Below are positions 26,954-35,795 of a DNA stretch of 64,000 bases, in pieces. This stretch comes from JASJBU01 sp963797085 (GTDB taxonomy: Bacteria > Pseudomonadota > Gammaproteobacteria > Chromatiales > Chromatiaceae). Position 1 is the first letter of the stretch. Each line of letters starts with the position of its first letter. The position numbers and the translations under genes are program-made. The DNA is taken from positions 124,001 through 188,000 of the forward strand of contig CAWCOA010000026.1 of the NCBI GenBank assembly GCA_963797085.1, written 5' to 3'. Under the pieces are notes generated by a model, which had not been told where the DNA came from, ran no database searches, and was given only the letters and a program-made list of their open reading frames with translations.

Positions 26954-27583
26954 CTACCAACGAGCAGACAGTCGTCCGCCTTCAATTTTATGCTCAAAGT
27001 GCTTCAGTGGGTGCTTTCCATTTTCTACACATTCTCCGGTTCTGACATCGAATGCCCAATGGTGTTTAGGACAAGTCAGCCTCGTACCGTCAAGGGCCAG
27101 ATGGGGAATATCTGTCACCTGGTGCGGGCAGCGACTGTCATATACCCTGATAGCCTCACCTTCACGATAAACAAACAAATGACGCCCATCCACTTCCATC
27201 CAAGTTGTGTCACCTTGTGCAAATTTGTCGATCTCACCCAATTCATGCCAACACTCTTCCCTGAACAACGCCTCTGGGCGAAATTCTGGTATGTCCATCT
27301 CCAGTAATATGTCTGTCGCCCAGACTATTTTTGCAAGACCCAGGACAGGAAATGCCATCAGCAATGCATCGATGACTTCATTTGGGGTGCATCCATTACG
27401 CAGTGCGCGAGTCAGATACTGCCGGAACCCCCCCTCGGTCTGGACAGCAACCTTGGTAATCACCGATATCAGATCTCTGGTCTTTGTATCCAGGTGATCA
27501 CCCGATTTCTTCAGAAAACTAAAATATGCCTTCATGGCATCCGGTCTTGCTGCTAAAAGATAATTCAATGCATCACTCATCAC
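26954..27583 (-). CDS. carboxymuconolactone decarboxylase-like / Rieske fusion
   Basis: 209 residues. The first 100 are helical and resemble the CMD/AhpD fold (TKTRDLISVITKVAVQTEGG, NGCTPNEVIDALLMA), without the CxxC pair of AhpD peroxidoreductases. The rest is a Rieske [2Fe-2S] domain with both binding boxes: SRCPHQVTDI and LTCPKHHWAFDVRTGEC. Such ferredoxin-type Rieske domains carry electrons to partner enzymes. A fusion of the two is uncommon; it may be a redox-controlled enzyme of aromatic or small-molecule metabolism. The methyltransferase gene lies eight bases upstream on the same strand. Confidence 0.82.
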   Translation of the reverse strand: MMSDALNYLLAARPDAMKAYFSFLKKSGDHLDTKTRDLISVITKVAVQTEGGFRQYLTRALRNGCTPNEVIDALLMAFPVLGLAKIVWATDILLEMDIPEFRPEALFREECWHELGEIDKFAQGDTTWMEVDGRHLFVYREGEAIRVYDSRCPHQVTDIPHLALDGTRLTCPKHHWAFDVRTGECVENGKHPLKHFEHKIEGGRLSARW

Positions 27584-27591
27584 TCTGACTC

Positions 27592-28158
27592 CTATTTTGA
27601 GATTTCTATAGCCCCTTGTTGGCGCACGTATTCATACATCACCACAGAGGCCGCAACCGCAACATTTAGACTTTCCACCTGACCAAATTGAGGGATCGAA
27701 ACACAACCAATATCTGGATAATCACTTGGCTCAAAGCTATGCCCCCATTCCTCATGCCCCAATACAAAGGCACAATTAGCTGGGAGTTCGGTACTTGTCA
27801 GTGGATATTTGCAACCTGCATCCAGTGAAAACACATGGTAACCACGTTCGAGCAACTCCTGATAACTCTCATCAAAATTTGAAAAGAAGCGCGCTGGCAC
27901 TTTTTTAAAAGAACCTTTTGCAGGTGAAGGGTCGAATGGACCGATATCGATCAAGTGAATTTCATTGGCACCAAAGGCTTCAGCACTACGAAATATTTTT
28001 GCCACATTAAATCCAGCCTTCATGTGGTCCAGGACAATGATAAACTGATGCACACCGGGTTTAGCCAACTGATTTCTTTGGCGCTGTTTATTATATCTCG
28101 CTAGCGCCTGGTCTCGCGACTCCCGACGCTCTCTTTTGGATTTTCTTTGGCGCAGCAT
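27592..28158 (-). CDS. TrmH/SpoU family RNA 2'-O-methyltransferase
   Basis: 188 residues. The SPOUT fold is shown by its three motifs: N-terminal KAGFNVAKIFRSAEAFGA, middle CAFVLGHEEWGHSF, and C-terminal SIPQFGQVESLNVAVAASV, which form the knot that binds S-adenosylmethionine. A basic N-terminal arm (MLRQRKSKRERRESRDQ) probably contacts RNA. It is most like TrmH-type enzymes that methylate tRNA G18 or rRNA, but the target cannot be read from the sequence. Confidence 0.88.
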   Translation of the reverse strand: MLRQRKSKRERRESRDQALARYNKQRQRNQLAKPGVHQFIIVLDHMKAGFNVAKIFRSAEAFGANEIHLIDIGPFDPSPAKGSFKKVPARFFSNFDESYQELLERGYHVFSLDAGCKYPLTSTELPANCAFVLGHEEWGHSFEPSDYPDIGCVSIPQFGQVESLNVAVAASVVMYEYVRQQGAIEISK

Positions 28159-28370
28159 GAACTTATGCGGGATATATCGTACCCTTCCTACACAACACCT
28201 CAGATGATTTTTCTCACTAAGGATTTACAGGTGCGTATAGATTAACATCTAAAGTGCGGCATACAATGCCGTGGATCAGAAGCTATCCCAGAATGTTACC
28301 TTTAGCAGCCTTGCCTAGTCAGTTATTTTTCGCCCTTCATGGATAAAAAGCTAACGTCAGGAATCGTGTC

Positions 28371-29030
28371 ATGCAAGCAATCACCGTTACGCGCGTGTTA
28401 GTATGGAGCCGCTGGGTCAGACTGTCACATTGGCTAATCGCACTCTCATGTGTTGGACTGATGCTGACAGGCTGGTTAATGTCGAATGACCCGATACTTT
28501 CGACTGCCGCTGGGGATCTACACTATTATTTCTCTGGTTTACTCATTCCAGCACTACTGTTACGCCTGTACCTGCTTTTTTTTGGGAAAGGTACTGATCA
28601 TTTATCAGATTGTGAACCTGACCTGCATAAGCTGCGTCAGGCAAAGCAAGTTCTGAAATTTTACCTCACTCTAGGGAAAGTGCCGCTGCCCAGGTGGTTT
28701 AGCCACAATCCATTATGGGGCCAGCTTTATCTACTGTTATTTTTGTTCTTAACACTGTCGGCTATAAGTGGCGTTTTTCTCCTACAAGGAATAGCATCGA
28801 TCATTGGCGTCAGCAATCATGATCTACACTGGTTAAGTTATTATGTAGTCAACATTTTTGTATTGTTGCACATACCCACGGTATTCAGCCATGATCTCAG
28901 CAATAAGAACGCTGATATCTCTGGAATGGTAAATGGTTATAAAATCTTCCATACAGAAAGGGTCGATATTCCTGATAATGTTTTGACACAAGAAGTATCT
29001 GTGAGTGATTTACTGAAAACCAAACATTAG
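28371..29030 (+). CDS. cytochrome b561/hydrogenase-type b cytochrome
   Basis: 219 residues with four membrane helices (about 18-38, 48-70, 118-140, 155-178). Histidines able to hold two b hemes lie in RLSHWLIALS, DLHYYFSGL, NHDLHWLSYYV and LLHIPTVFSHD. This is the arrangement of Ni/Fe-hydrogenase or thiosulfate-reductase type b cytochromes and of b561 proteins. The dehydrogenase partner is not adjacent, so the electron donor is unknown; it probably passes electrons between the quinone pool and a periplasmic cytochrome c. Monocistronic. Confidence 0.82.
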   Translation: MQAITVTRVLVWSRWVRLSHWLIALSCVGLMLTGWLMSNDPILSTAAGDLHYYFSGLLIPALLLRLYLLFFGKGTDHLSDCEPDLHKLRQAKQVLKFYLTLGKVPLPRWFSHNPLWGQLYLLLFLFLTLSAISGVFLLQGIASIIGVSNHDLHWLSYYVVNIFVLLHIPTVFSHDLSNKNADISGMVNGYKIFHTERVDIPDNVLTQEVSVSDLLKTKH

Positions 29031-29157
29031 TCCGATAAACTCACCATTAACAAAAATATCGATCAATATCAGCCACTAATAATAGTTTAATCTGGTTCTG
29101 GAGTATGTCAATCCATTTCAGGCCAATGATTCCAGTCAACTCAATATAACTGCCCCT

Positions 29158-30606
29158 ATGGATCTCATAAAACGCATTCGAAAAACAAAAATCATCGCCA
29201 CCGTGGGTCCAGCAAGTGACTCCCTTGACACACTTAAAGCTATGATTGAGGCAGGCATGAATGTTGCGCGCCTGAATCTTTCACATGGCACTTTTCAAGC
29301 GCATAAAGAAAGGCTTAGCCGAATCCGCCATGCCGCTGATCTAGTAAATGCAAATGTAGCTATCATGATCGATACCCGAGGTATCGAAATACGCACTGGA
29401 CGACTCGAAGACGGAACGATTGAACTGACCATTGGTGACCGTTTTTCACTCTTTACAGACGATCGCCTGGGTAATCTCCAAGGAGTTTCGATTACTTATA
29501 AGCAACTCCCAGGTGAAATTGCGATTGGTACTCCAATTTTACTAGACGACGGAAACATCGAACTGACAGTTGAAGATATCAGCAAATCTACAATCAACTG
29601 TCGCGTGGTGATAGGTGGCCGATTAGGCGAATCAAAAAGTTTGAATCTACCTGAGACTGAACTGGCACTGAGAGCAGTCAGTCCAGAAAATCGTGAAGAT
29701 GTCATTCGGGAAATGAATTTTGCTGCAGAAAACGAAGTGGACTATATCGCCGCCTCGTTTGTGCAACATGAAGAGGACGTCAATCTGCTTCGGGAAATAT
29801 TGGAAGAACGCGATGTAAAAATACCTATTATCGCGAAGATAGAGAACCGCGCTGGGGTCAACAATCTCGAGGGGATTGTACGTTCTGCAGATGGCATCAT
29901 GGTCGCCAGAGGTGATTTAGGAGTCGAATTGCCACTGGCAGATGTACCTGGCACGCAGAAAAAAATCATTCGTATGACCGTCTCTAACGGTAAGCCTGTC
30001 ATCACTGCAACCCAAATGCTAGAGTCAATGCAAAGAAACCCAAAGCCGACTCGTGCCGAAGCATCTGATGTTGCCAATGCCATTCTTGATGGATCTTCAG
30101 CAATCATGCTATCAGGAGAGACTGCGGCAGGAAATTATCCTGTTAAAGCAGTACAGACCATGTCCGAAATTGCACTTCGCGCTGAATCCTATCTCAGCGA
30201 ATATGGCTATCTGCAGATCATTTCACTTAATCAAGCGAGCATAGTCACCGAGGCGGTCAGTCAAGCAGCTACGACTATGGCCGCAAATTTAAACTCAGCA
30301 GCCATATTCAGTCTAACCGAACGTGGGTTTACTCCACGCATGATCTCGAAACACCGACCATCATGTCCGATTCTTGCAATAACGAGTTCGAAAGCCGTTG
30401 CACGAAGACTTGCGTTGAACTGGGGTGTGATTCCTATTTGTTATGAAGGGGTCAAAGAAGATGATGCAAAACTGTCATTCGGACTGGAGAGATGCAAACA
30501 ACTAGGCTACTTCAAACCCGGTGATGTTGTTATCTCGACAGCCGGCTTCCATCAACAGGCTGGCGGCACCGATTCCATCAGGGTAATGATCATTGAAGAC
30601 CAATAA
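29158..30606 (+). CDS. pyk: Pyruvate kinase
   Basis: 482 residues, the usual bacterial length. It converts phosphoenolpyruvate and ADP to pyruvate and ATP. Core motifs: KIIATVGPASDSLDTLK, MNVARLNLSHGT, the catalytic Lys in IAKIENRAGVNN, MVARGDLGVELP, TQMLESM and TRAEASDVANAILDG. The strand that is normally DTKGPEIRTG here reads DTRGIEIRTG, and the following loop (ESKSLNLPETE) departs from the common KGVNLPG, so it belongs to a divergent pyk branch. A terminator starts right at its stop codon. Confidence 0.93.
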   Translation: MDLIKRIRKTKIIATVGPASDSLDTLKAMIEAGMNVARLNLSHGTFQAHKERLSRIRHAADLVNANVAIMIDTRGIEIRTGRLEDGTIELTIGDRFSLFTDDRLGNLQGVSITYKQLPGEIAIGTPILLDDGNIELTVEDISKSTINCRVVIGGRLGESKSLNLPETELALRAVSPENREDVIREMNFAAENEVDYIAASFVQHEEDVNLLREILEERDVKIPIIAKIENRAGVNNLEGIVRSADGIMVARGDLGVELPLADVPGTQKKIIRMTVSNGKPVITATQMLESMQRNPKPTRAEASDVANAILDGSSAIMLSGETAAGNYPVKAVQTMSEIALRAESYLSEYGYLQIISLNQASIVTEAVSQAATTMAANLNSAAIFSLTERGFTPRMISKHRPSCPILAITSSKAVARRLALNWGVIPICYEGVKEDDAKLSFGLERCKQLGYFKPGDVVISTAGFHQQAGGTDSIRVMIIEDQ

Positions 30607-30639
30607 AAAACCCCATAACCATAAGGTTATGGGGTTTTT
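30606..30639. terminator. bidirectional Rho-independent terminator between pyk and rplQ
   Basis: AAAAACCCCATAACC (30606-30620) and GGTTATGGGGTTTTT (30625-30639) form a 15-bp stem around ATAA, with runs of A before and T after, so it works for both convergent genes: pyk and the ribosomal superoperon ending in rplQ. Confidence 0.93.
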
Positions 30640-30660
30640 CGGAAAATTTATTTAATCTGA

Positions 30661-31068
30661 CTATTCTTCGTTGTCAGTCTCAGAATCAGCTTCTATTTCT
30701 TCTTCCGGTTGCGGACGGTCTACCAATTCAACAAATGCCATAGGAGCTTGATCACCGGGACGATAGCCACATTTTAATATTCGCAGATAGCCTCCCTGCC
30801 TCTCTTGATAACGAGGGCCGAGTTCTGCGAACAACTTACCGACCGCACTTTTATCTCTCAAACGAGCGAATGCCAAACGGCGCTTAGCTACACTGTCCGT
30901 CTTTGACATCGTAATTAAGGGCTCTGCCACACGGCGAAGTTCCTTTGCTTTAGGTAAAGTCGTTTTGATCAACTCGTGGTTGATCAGCGATACCGTCATA
31001 TTTTGAAACATTGCCTTACGGTGACTGCTGTTACGGTTAAGCTGTCTTCCAGATTTACGATGGCGCAT
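30661..31068 (-). CDS. rplQ: 50S ribosomal protein L17
   Basis: 135 residues, slightly longer than the E. coli protein because of an acidic tail (EEEIEADSETDNEE). The N-terminus MRHRKSGRQLNRNSSHR is diagnostic. L17 binds 23S rRNA near the tunnel exit. Last gene of the alpha cluster, 45 bases after rpoA, followed by the terminator shared with pyk. Confidence 0.97.
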   Translation of the reverse strand: MRHRKSGRQLNRNSSHRKAMFQNMTVSLINHELIKTTLPKAKELRRVAEPLITMSKTDSVAKRRLAFARLRDKSAVGKLFAELGPRYQERQGGYLRILKCGYRPGDQAPMAFVELVDRPQPEEEIEADSETDNEE

Positions 31069-31113
31069 GGGTCAGATTCCAAACAAATAATCTATAAAAT
31101 CAACTTACACTGA

Positions 31114-32112
31114 TTAGTGTGCAAGTTGCTCTTCAATATTTTCGGGCGGCCAGTGCTCAAGACGCATTCCAAGCGATAAACCACGTCGCGCCAAAACATC
31201 TTTTATCTCGGTAAGTGATTTTTTACCCAGATTCGGCGTTTTAAGTAATTCAACTTCAGTCCGCTGTATCAAGTCACCGATGAGAAATATATTTTCGGCT
31301 TTAAGGCAATTCGCAGAGCGAACGGTCAATTCAAGATCATCTACCGGCCTCAGTAGTATGGGATCTACGGCAGGCTCTTCTGGTTCTGCAACCGAAACAG
31401 CCGCTTCAGCTTCCAAATCGACAAATACTGAAAGTTGATCACGTAAAATGCTCGCAGACCTTCTAATCGCTTCTTCGGGGTCGATCGTTCCGTTCGTTTC
31501 CAGCTCAATAACCAAGCGATCAAGATTAGTTCTCTGTTCAACCCTGGCAGATTCAACAGAATAAGCCACATTGCGTACCGGACTGAATGATGCATCAACT
31601 TGTAACATGCCAATTGGACGGTCATCACCCGCAGCGCCCTCTCGAGTAGCAGCTGGCTGGTAACCTCTTCCACGTCGCACACTCAGTGTCATATTGATCT
31701 CACCTGATTTTGTCAGGGTCGCGATGACATGGTCAGGATTGGCAATTTCAACGTCGTGATCCAGAGCAATGTCTCCAGCTAGAACCGGACCGGGACCCTT
31801 TTTCTGCAGGCGAAGCGTCGCATCATCCCGAGCATGCAAAGTAATCGCAACCTGCTTGAGGTTGAGTAATACTTCTAATACATCTTCCTGTACACCTTCA
31901 ATCGTGGTGTATTCATGTAGGACATCCGATATCTCAACATCAGTTATGGCGCTGCCTGGCATTGAGGAGAGTAAAATTCTACGCAATGCATTGCCTAACG
32001 TATGCCCAAAACCCCGCTCCAAGGGTTCCAGCGTTACTTTTGCCCGTGTGTCTGAAAGCGGCTGAATATTTACGATACGCGGTTTCAAAAACTCCGTAGC
32101 GGATTCGATCAT
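31114..32112 (-). CDS. rpoA: RNA polymerase alpha subunit
   Basis: 332 residues from ATG 32112, which has AGAGG eight bases ahead; the upstream in-frame extension starts with TTG and overlaps that site. The N-terminal domain that dimerises and binds beta and beta' shows FGHTLGNALRRILLSSMPG. The C-terminal domain has RSANCLKAENI, including the Arg that contacts UP elements and activators, and NLGKKSLTEIKDVL. Lies between rpsD and rplQ in the standard alpha order. Confidence 0.98.
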   Translation of the reverse strand: MIESATEFLKPRIVNIQPLSDTRAKVTLEPLERGFGHTLGNALRRILLSSMPGSAITDVEISDVLHEYTTIEGVQEDVLEVLLNLKQVAITLHARDDATLRLQKKGPGPVLAGDIALDHDVEIANPDHVIATLTKSGEINMTLSVRRGRGYQPAATREGAAGDDRPIGMLQVDASFSPVRNVAYSVESARVEQRTNLDRLVIELETNGTIDPEEAIRRSASILRDQLSVFVDLEAEAAVSVAEPEEPAVDPILLRPVDDLELTVRSANCLKAENIFLIGDLIQRTEVELLKTPNLGKKSLTEIKDVLARRGLSLGMRLEHWPPENIEEQLAH

Positions 32113-32133
32113 GTAAAATCCTCTCAACCAGGC

Positions 32134-32754
32134 TTACTTAGAGTACAACTCAACAACCAACTGCTCGTTGATTTCTGCTGAAAGATCAGCACGATCAGGT
32201 ACTCGTTTGAAGCTACCTTTCATGGCTTTTGCATCAACTTCAACCCAATCTACGAATCCGTATTGCTCAGCAAGAGATAATGCTCCCTGAATTCGTACCT
32301 GTTTTTTAGCTTTCTCACGAATGGTTACTTCGTCGTCAGCATTTATCTGATAGGAGGGAACGTTGACTATTTTACCATTTACCTGAATGGCTTTATGGCT
32401 AACCAGTTGCCTGGCCTCGGAGCGAGTCGCCCCAAACCCCATTCTGAAAACTACATTATCAAGCCTTGTTTCAAGCAACTGCAGGAGATTTTCACCTGTG
32501 GCGCCTTTATTCTGAGCAGCTGCTTTGTAGTAGTTACGGAATTGTTTTTCCATAACTCCATATATTCTACGAACTTTCTGTTTTTCCCGAAGCTGCAGGC
32601 CATAATCAGAAACTCGACGGCGCCGATCTCCTGACTGACCTGGGACTTTCTCCATATTACATTTGGAGTCTAGAGAGCGCACACGGCTCTTAAGAAACAG
32701 ATCAGTTCCTTCGCGGCGGCTTAACTTACACTTTGGGCCAATGTACCTTGCCAT
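32134..32754 (-). CDS. rpsD: 30S ribosomal protein S4
   Basis: 206 residues, same length as E. coli S4. It nucleates 16S rRNA folding and in enterobacteria also represses the alpha operon. MARYIGPKCKLSRREGTD at the N-terminus and an S4 RNA-binding domain (RLDNVVFRMGFGATRSEA, VSHKAIQVNGKIVN) are present. A zinc-type four-cysteine N-terminus is not seen. Sixteen bases separate it from rpsK. Confidence 0.97.
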   Translation of the reverse strand: MARYIGPKCKLSRREGTDLFLKSRVRSLDSKCNMEKVPGQSGDRRRRVSDYGLQLREKQKVRRIYGVMEKQFRNYYKAAAQNKGATGENLLQLLETRLDNVVFRMGFGATRSEARQLVSHKAIQVNGKIVNVPSYQINADDEVTIREKAKKQVRIQGALSLAEQYGFVDWVEVDAKAMKGSFKRVPDRADLSAEINEQLVVELYSK

Positions 32755-32769
32755 GATTTAACTCCAGGT

Positions 32770-33159
32770 TCAGACGCGGCGTTTTTTGGGAGGACGACAG
32801 CCATTATGCGGGATAGGTGTAACGTCACAGATGCTGGTGATTTTAAAACCTGCATTATTGAGTGCTCTCACTGCAGATTCGCGACCAGGTCCAGGACCTT
32901 TGACATTAACATCCAGGTTCTTCACGCCATACTCTTTCACCATCTGGCCTACGCGGTCAGCCGCAACCTGGGCTGCAAAAGGTGTACTTTTGCGAGAGCC
33001 ACGAAAGCCTGAACCACCAGATGTCGCCCAAGCAAGTGCATTCCCCTGACGGTCGCTGATAGTGATAATAGTGTTGTTAAAAGAGGCATGAATATGCGCA
33101 ACACCATCTGATACGCTCTTCTTAACCTTTTTCTTGGCACGGCTGGTCGGTTTTGCCAT
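32770..33159 (-). CDS. rpsK: 30S ribosomal protein S11
   Basis: 129 residues. S11 lines the mRNA exit channel on the platform. Conserved stretches HIHASFNNTIITISDRQGN, KGPGPGRESAVRALNN and the tail PHNGCRPPKKRRV identify it. Between rpsM and rpsD as in E. coli. Confidence 0.97.
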   Translation of the reverse strand: MAKPTSRAKKKVKKSVSDGVAHIHASFNNTIITISDRQGNALAWATSGGSGFRGSRKSTPFAAQVAADRVGQMVKEYGVKNLDVNVKGPGPGRESAVRALNNAGFKITSICDVTPIPHNGCRPPKKRRV

Positions 33160-33198
33160 TTTTTTAAATTCCTACGAATTCGATAGCTCTAAATCTGA

Positions 33199-33555
33199 TT
33201 AGCGTTTGATCGGTCTGCGTGGACCTTTTCTGGTGCGAGCATTGGTTCGGGTGCGTTGACCGCGTAACGGAAGACCACGCCTGTGACGTATGCCCCGGTT
33301 GCACCCAAGATCCATTAATCGCTTGATATTCATTGAGATCTCGCGCCGCAAATCACCTTCTACGGTAAACTTCGTGACAGCCGCACGAATCGCATCGACC
33401 TGATCTTCACTCAGTTCCTGAATCTTCACCTGCTCTTCAATACCGGCTTCTTTACAGATATCGGCAGCGCGAGTTCGGCCAATACCGTAGATAGAAGTCA
33501 ATGCAATAACTGCATGTTTACGATCTGGTATATTGACTCCAGCGATTCGAGCCAT
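33199..33555 (-). CDS. rpsM: 30S ribosomal protein S13
   Basis: 118 residues, first gene of the alpha cluster. MARIAGVNIPDRKHAVIALT and the basic tail RTNARTRKGPRRPIKR, which reaches toward the P-site tRNA, identify S13. AGGAG lies close upstream. The 102-base gap to rpmJ could hold an S4-responsive leader, but I see no structure clear enough to name. Confidence 0.97.
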   Translation of the reverse strand: MARIAGVNIPDRKHAVIALTSIYGIGRTRAADICKEAGIEEQVKIQELSEDQVDAIRAAVTKFTVEGDLRREISMNIKRLMDLGCNRGIRHRRGLPLRGQRTRTNARTRKGPRRPIKR

Positions 33556-33657
33556 CTTTTACTCTCCTAAATGCCCAACGAATTTTCTACGGGCGGAAAC
33601 GGGAAATAGTAATATTTTTTCATGCTCAAATCAAGCACGTACTATTACTCAATTACT

Positions 33658-33771
33658 CTATCCCTGTCTTTGTTTATGTCTACCTTCTTTGCAAATCACA
33701 CGAACAACACCTTTGCGGCGTACGATTTTGCAATGGCGGCATATCTTTTTTACAGATGCGCGAACTTTCAT
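33658..33771 (-). CDS. rpmJ: 50S ribosomal protein L36
   Basis: 37 residues, read directly from the gap between secY and rpsM. The protein starts MKVRASVKKICRHCKIVRR and ends CKEGRHKQRQG. The CxxC...CxxxxH zinc-binding set is complete, so this is the zinc-containing form. Gene order secY-rpmJ-rpsM is the normal junction of the spc and alpha clusters. Confidence 0.95.
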   Translation of the reverse strand: MKVRASVKKICRHCKIVRRKGVVRVICKEGRHKQRQG

Positions 33772-33814
33772 TGGTCAATCTCCAATTTCTTTTATTAACC
33801 TGTTTAAATTTTAT

Positions 33815-35167
33815 TCAGCGAATCAGGCCGCTTTTTCCGCCTTTCAGGTTTGCCTTTTTCATCAATCCTTCGTATTGATGTGACATTAGATGAGCCTGGA
33901 TCTGAGCCATGAAATCCATCACAACCACTACGATGATCAGCAGTGACGTACCACCAAAGTAGAATGGCACATTCCAGCCGACGATCAGAAACTCCGGAAG
34001 CAAACATACAGAAGTGATATATATAGCGCCCGCAAGCGTCAAGCGTGACATGACGCCATCAATATACTTTGCAGTCTGCTCTCCTGGGCGTATACCTGGT
34101 ATAAAGGCGCCGGATCGCTTTAGATTATCCGCCGTCTCTCTTGAATTAAATACGAGAGCCGTATAGAAAAAGCAAAAGAATATGATTGCGGCCGCATAGA
34201 CCATTACATAAATCGGTTCGCCCGGTGATAGCTTGGCAAATATATCCTGTATCCAGCGAGTATCCTCTGTGTTGCCCAGCCATTGGCCCAAGGTCGCAGG
34301 AAAGAGAATAATACTGGACGCAAAAATGGGCGGTATGACGCCAGCCATATTCAGTTTTAACGGTAGATGTGTGCTCTGCGCAGCAAGCATGCGACGACCT
34401 TGCTGGCGCTTGGCATAATTGACGGTAATCCTTCGCTGTCCTCTTTCCACAAATACAACAAAACCGGTAACAGCTATCGCCAGGACGAAGAGAAACAGGA
34501 TGGTCAATGCATTCAATTCCCCGGTCCTTGCCAACTCCAGGGTACCGCCTATCGCTGATGGAAGTCCTGCGACGATTCCGGCAAAGATTATCAAAGAGAT
34601 TCCGTTGCCCACACCACGCTCAGTAATCTGCTCACCCAGCCACATTAAAAACAAGGTGCCCGTTACCAGAGATACAGTCGCAGTGACGACAAAACCCAGT
34701 CCCTGATGTACCACAACGGTTTCACCACCAACCGACTGACTTTGAAGGGCAATCGAAATACCTATCGCCTGAAAGGTTGCAAGGACAACCGTACCGTAAC
34801 GAGTGTATTGGGTAATTTTTCTGCGGCCAGATTCACCCTCTTTCTTTAACTGCTCAAGGGTGGGGATAACTGCACTCATCAGCTGCATGATGATAGAAGC
34901 AGAGATGTACGGCATAATGCCCAGAGCAAACAGGCTAGCCCTCTCCAGCGCGCCGCCGGAAAACATATTGAACATATCAAGGATAGAACCTTGAGCCTGC
35001 TCGAACAGAGCTGCCAACGCCACAGGGTTAACGCCAGGGACAGGTATGAATGTACCGATGCGGAAAACCAATAACGCACCCGCTACAAACAGCAGCCTCT
35101 GCCGTAACTCTGTCAGGCGGCCCATACCGCCTAACGTATTCATCACACCTGAGTCATTCTTGGCCAT
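33815..35167 (-). CDS. secY: Protein translocase subunit SecY
   Basis: 450 residues with ten membrane helices. It forms the channel of the Sec translocon in the inner membrane. RIGTFIPVPGVNP in the first part, the plug-side GGALERASLFALGIMPYISA, the cytoplasmic loop TRYGTVVLATFQAIG and VNYAKRQQGRRM are family landmarks. Its start directly abuts the rplO stop. Confidence 0.97.
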   Translation of the reverse strand: MAKNDSGVMNTLGGMGRLTELRQRLLFVAGALLVFRIGTFIPVPGVNPVALAALFEQAQGSILDMFNMFSGGALERASLFALGIMPYISASIIMQLMSAVIPTLEQLKKEGESGRRKITQYTRYGTVVLATFQAIGISIALQSQSVGGETVVVHQGLGFVVTATVSLVTGTLFLMWLGEQITERGVGNGISLIIFAGIVAGLPSAIGGTLELARTGELNALTILFLFVLAIAVTGFVVFVERGQRRITVNYAKRQQGRRMLAAQSTHLPLKLNMAGVIPPIFASSIILFPATLGQWLGNTEDTRWIQDIFAKLSPGEPIYVMVYAAAIIFFCFFYTALVFNSRETADNLKRSGAFIPGIRPGEQTAKYIDGVMSRLTLAGAIYITSVCLLPEFLIVGWNVPFYFGGTSLLIIVVVVMDFMAQIQAHLMSHQYEGLMKKANLKGGKSGLIR

Positions 35168-35602
35168 TTATTCCTCGACCTTACCGCCAGCCGCTTCAAT
35201 TGCCGCACGGGCGCCTTTGGTAGCGGCAACACCTTTCAATGTAACCGCACGACCAATCTCCCCGGATGCAAACACCTTCGCTCGAGCAACAGATTTATTG
35301 ACTAAGTTAGCCTTTCTCAATACCTCGAGAGTAACCACGTCCTCAGCCAATTTAGTAAGCTCACTGAGTCTGATCTCGGCCGTCACTCGTGCAATCCTCG
35401 AGCTAAATCCAACCTTAGGCAACCTGCGTTGCAAGGGCATCTGACCGCCCTCAAAGCCAACTTTATGGAATCCACCAGAACGTGATTTTTGGCCCTTGTG
35501 ACCTCGGCCGCAAGTTTTACCTAAACCACTGCCTATACCCCTGCCCACACGCTTAGCGGAAGCTTTACTACCGGCTGCCGGTTTTATTGAATTGAGGTTC
35601 AT
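35168..35602 (-). CDS. rplO: 50S ribosomal protein L15
   Basis: 144 residues from ATG 35602 (MNLNSIKPAAGS), the family start; an upstream extension in frame is not part of L15. The glycine- and basic-rich GRGIGSGLGKTCGRGHKG is the rRNA-binding arm. Ends with GARAAIEAAGGKVEE. Immediately before secY, as usual. Confidence 0.96.
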   Translation of the reverse strand: MNLNSIKPAAGSKASAKRVGRGIGSGLGKTCGRGHKGQKSRSGGFHKVGFEGGQMPLQRRLPKVGFSSRIARVTAEIRLSELTKLAEDVVTLEVLRKANLVNKSVARAKVFASGEIGRAVTLKGVAATKGARAAIEAAGGKVEE

Positions 35603-35603
35603 C

Positions 35604-35792
35604 TCAAGACTCCAGTACTTTAACCATATAAGAGACCTTGTTAACCATTCCGCGCGTACAAGGTGTATCTTCGACTTCAACCGTGTGGTGCATTCGACGC
35701 AATCCCAGTCCTCTTACACAGGCCTTGTGTGCAGCAAGACGACCATTGAGACTGCGGACCAGGGTCACCTGCATCATTTTCTTGTCAGACAT
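35604..35792 (-). CDS. rpmD: 50S ribosomal protein L30
   Basis: 62 residues from the second of two adjacent ATGs, which is better spaced from GGGGTAA. QVTLVRSLNGRLAAHKACV and LRRMHHTVEVEDTP identify L30. It begins within a few bases of the rpsE stop and ends one base before the rplO start, so translation is coupled. Confidence 0.95.
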   Translation of the reverse strand: MSDKKMMQVTLVRSLNGRLAAHKACVRGLGLRRMHHTVEVEDTPCTRGMVNKVSYMVKVLES

Positions 35793-35795
35793 CAT

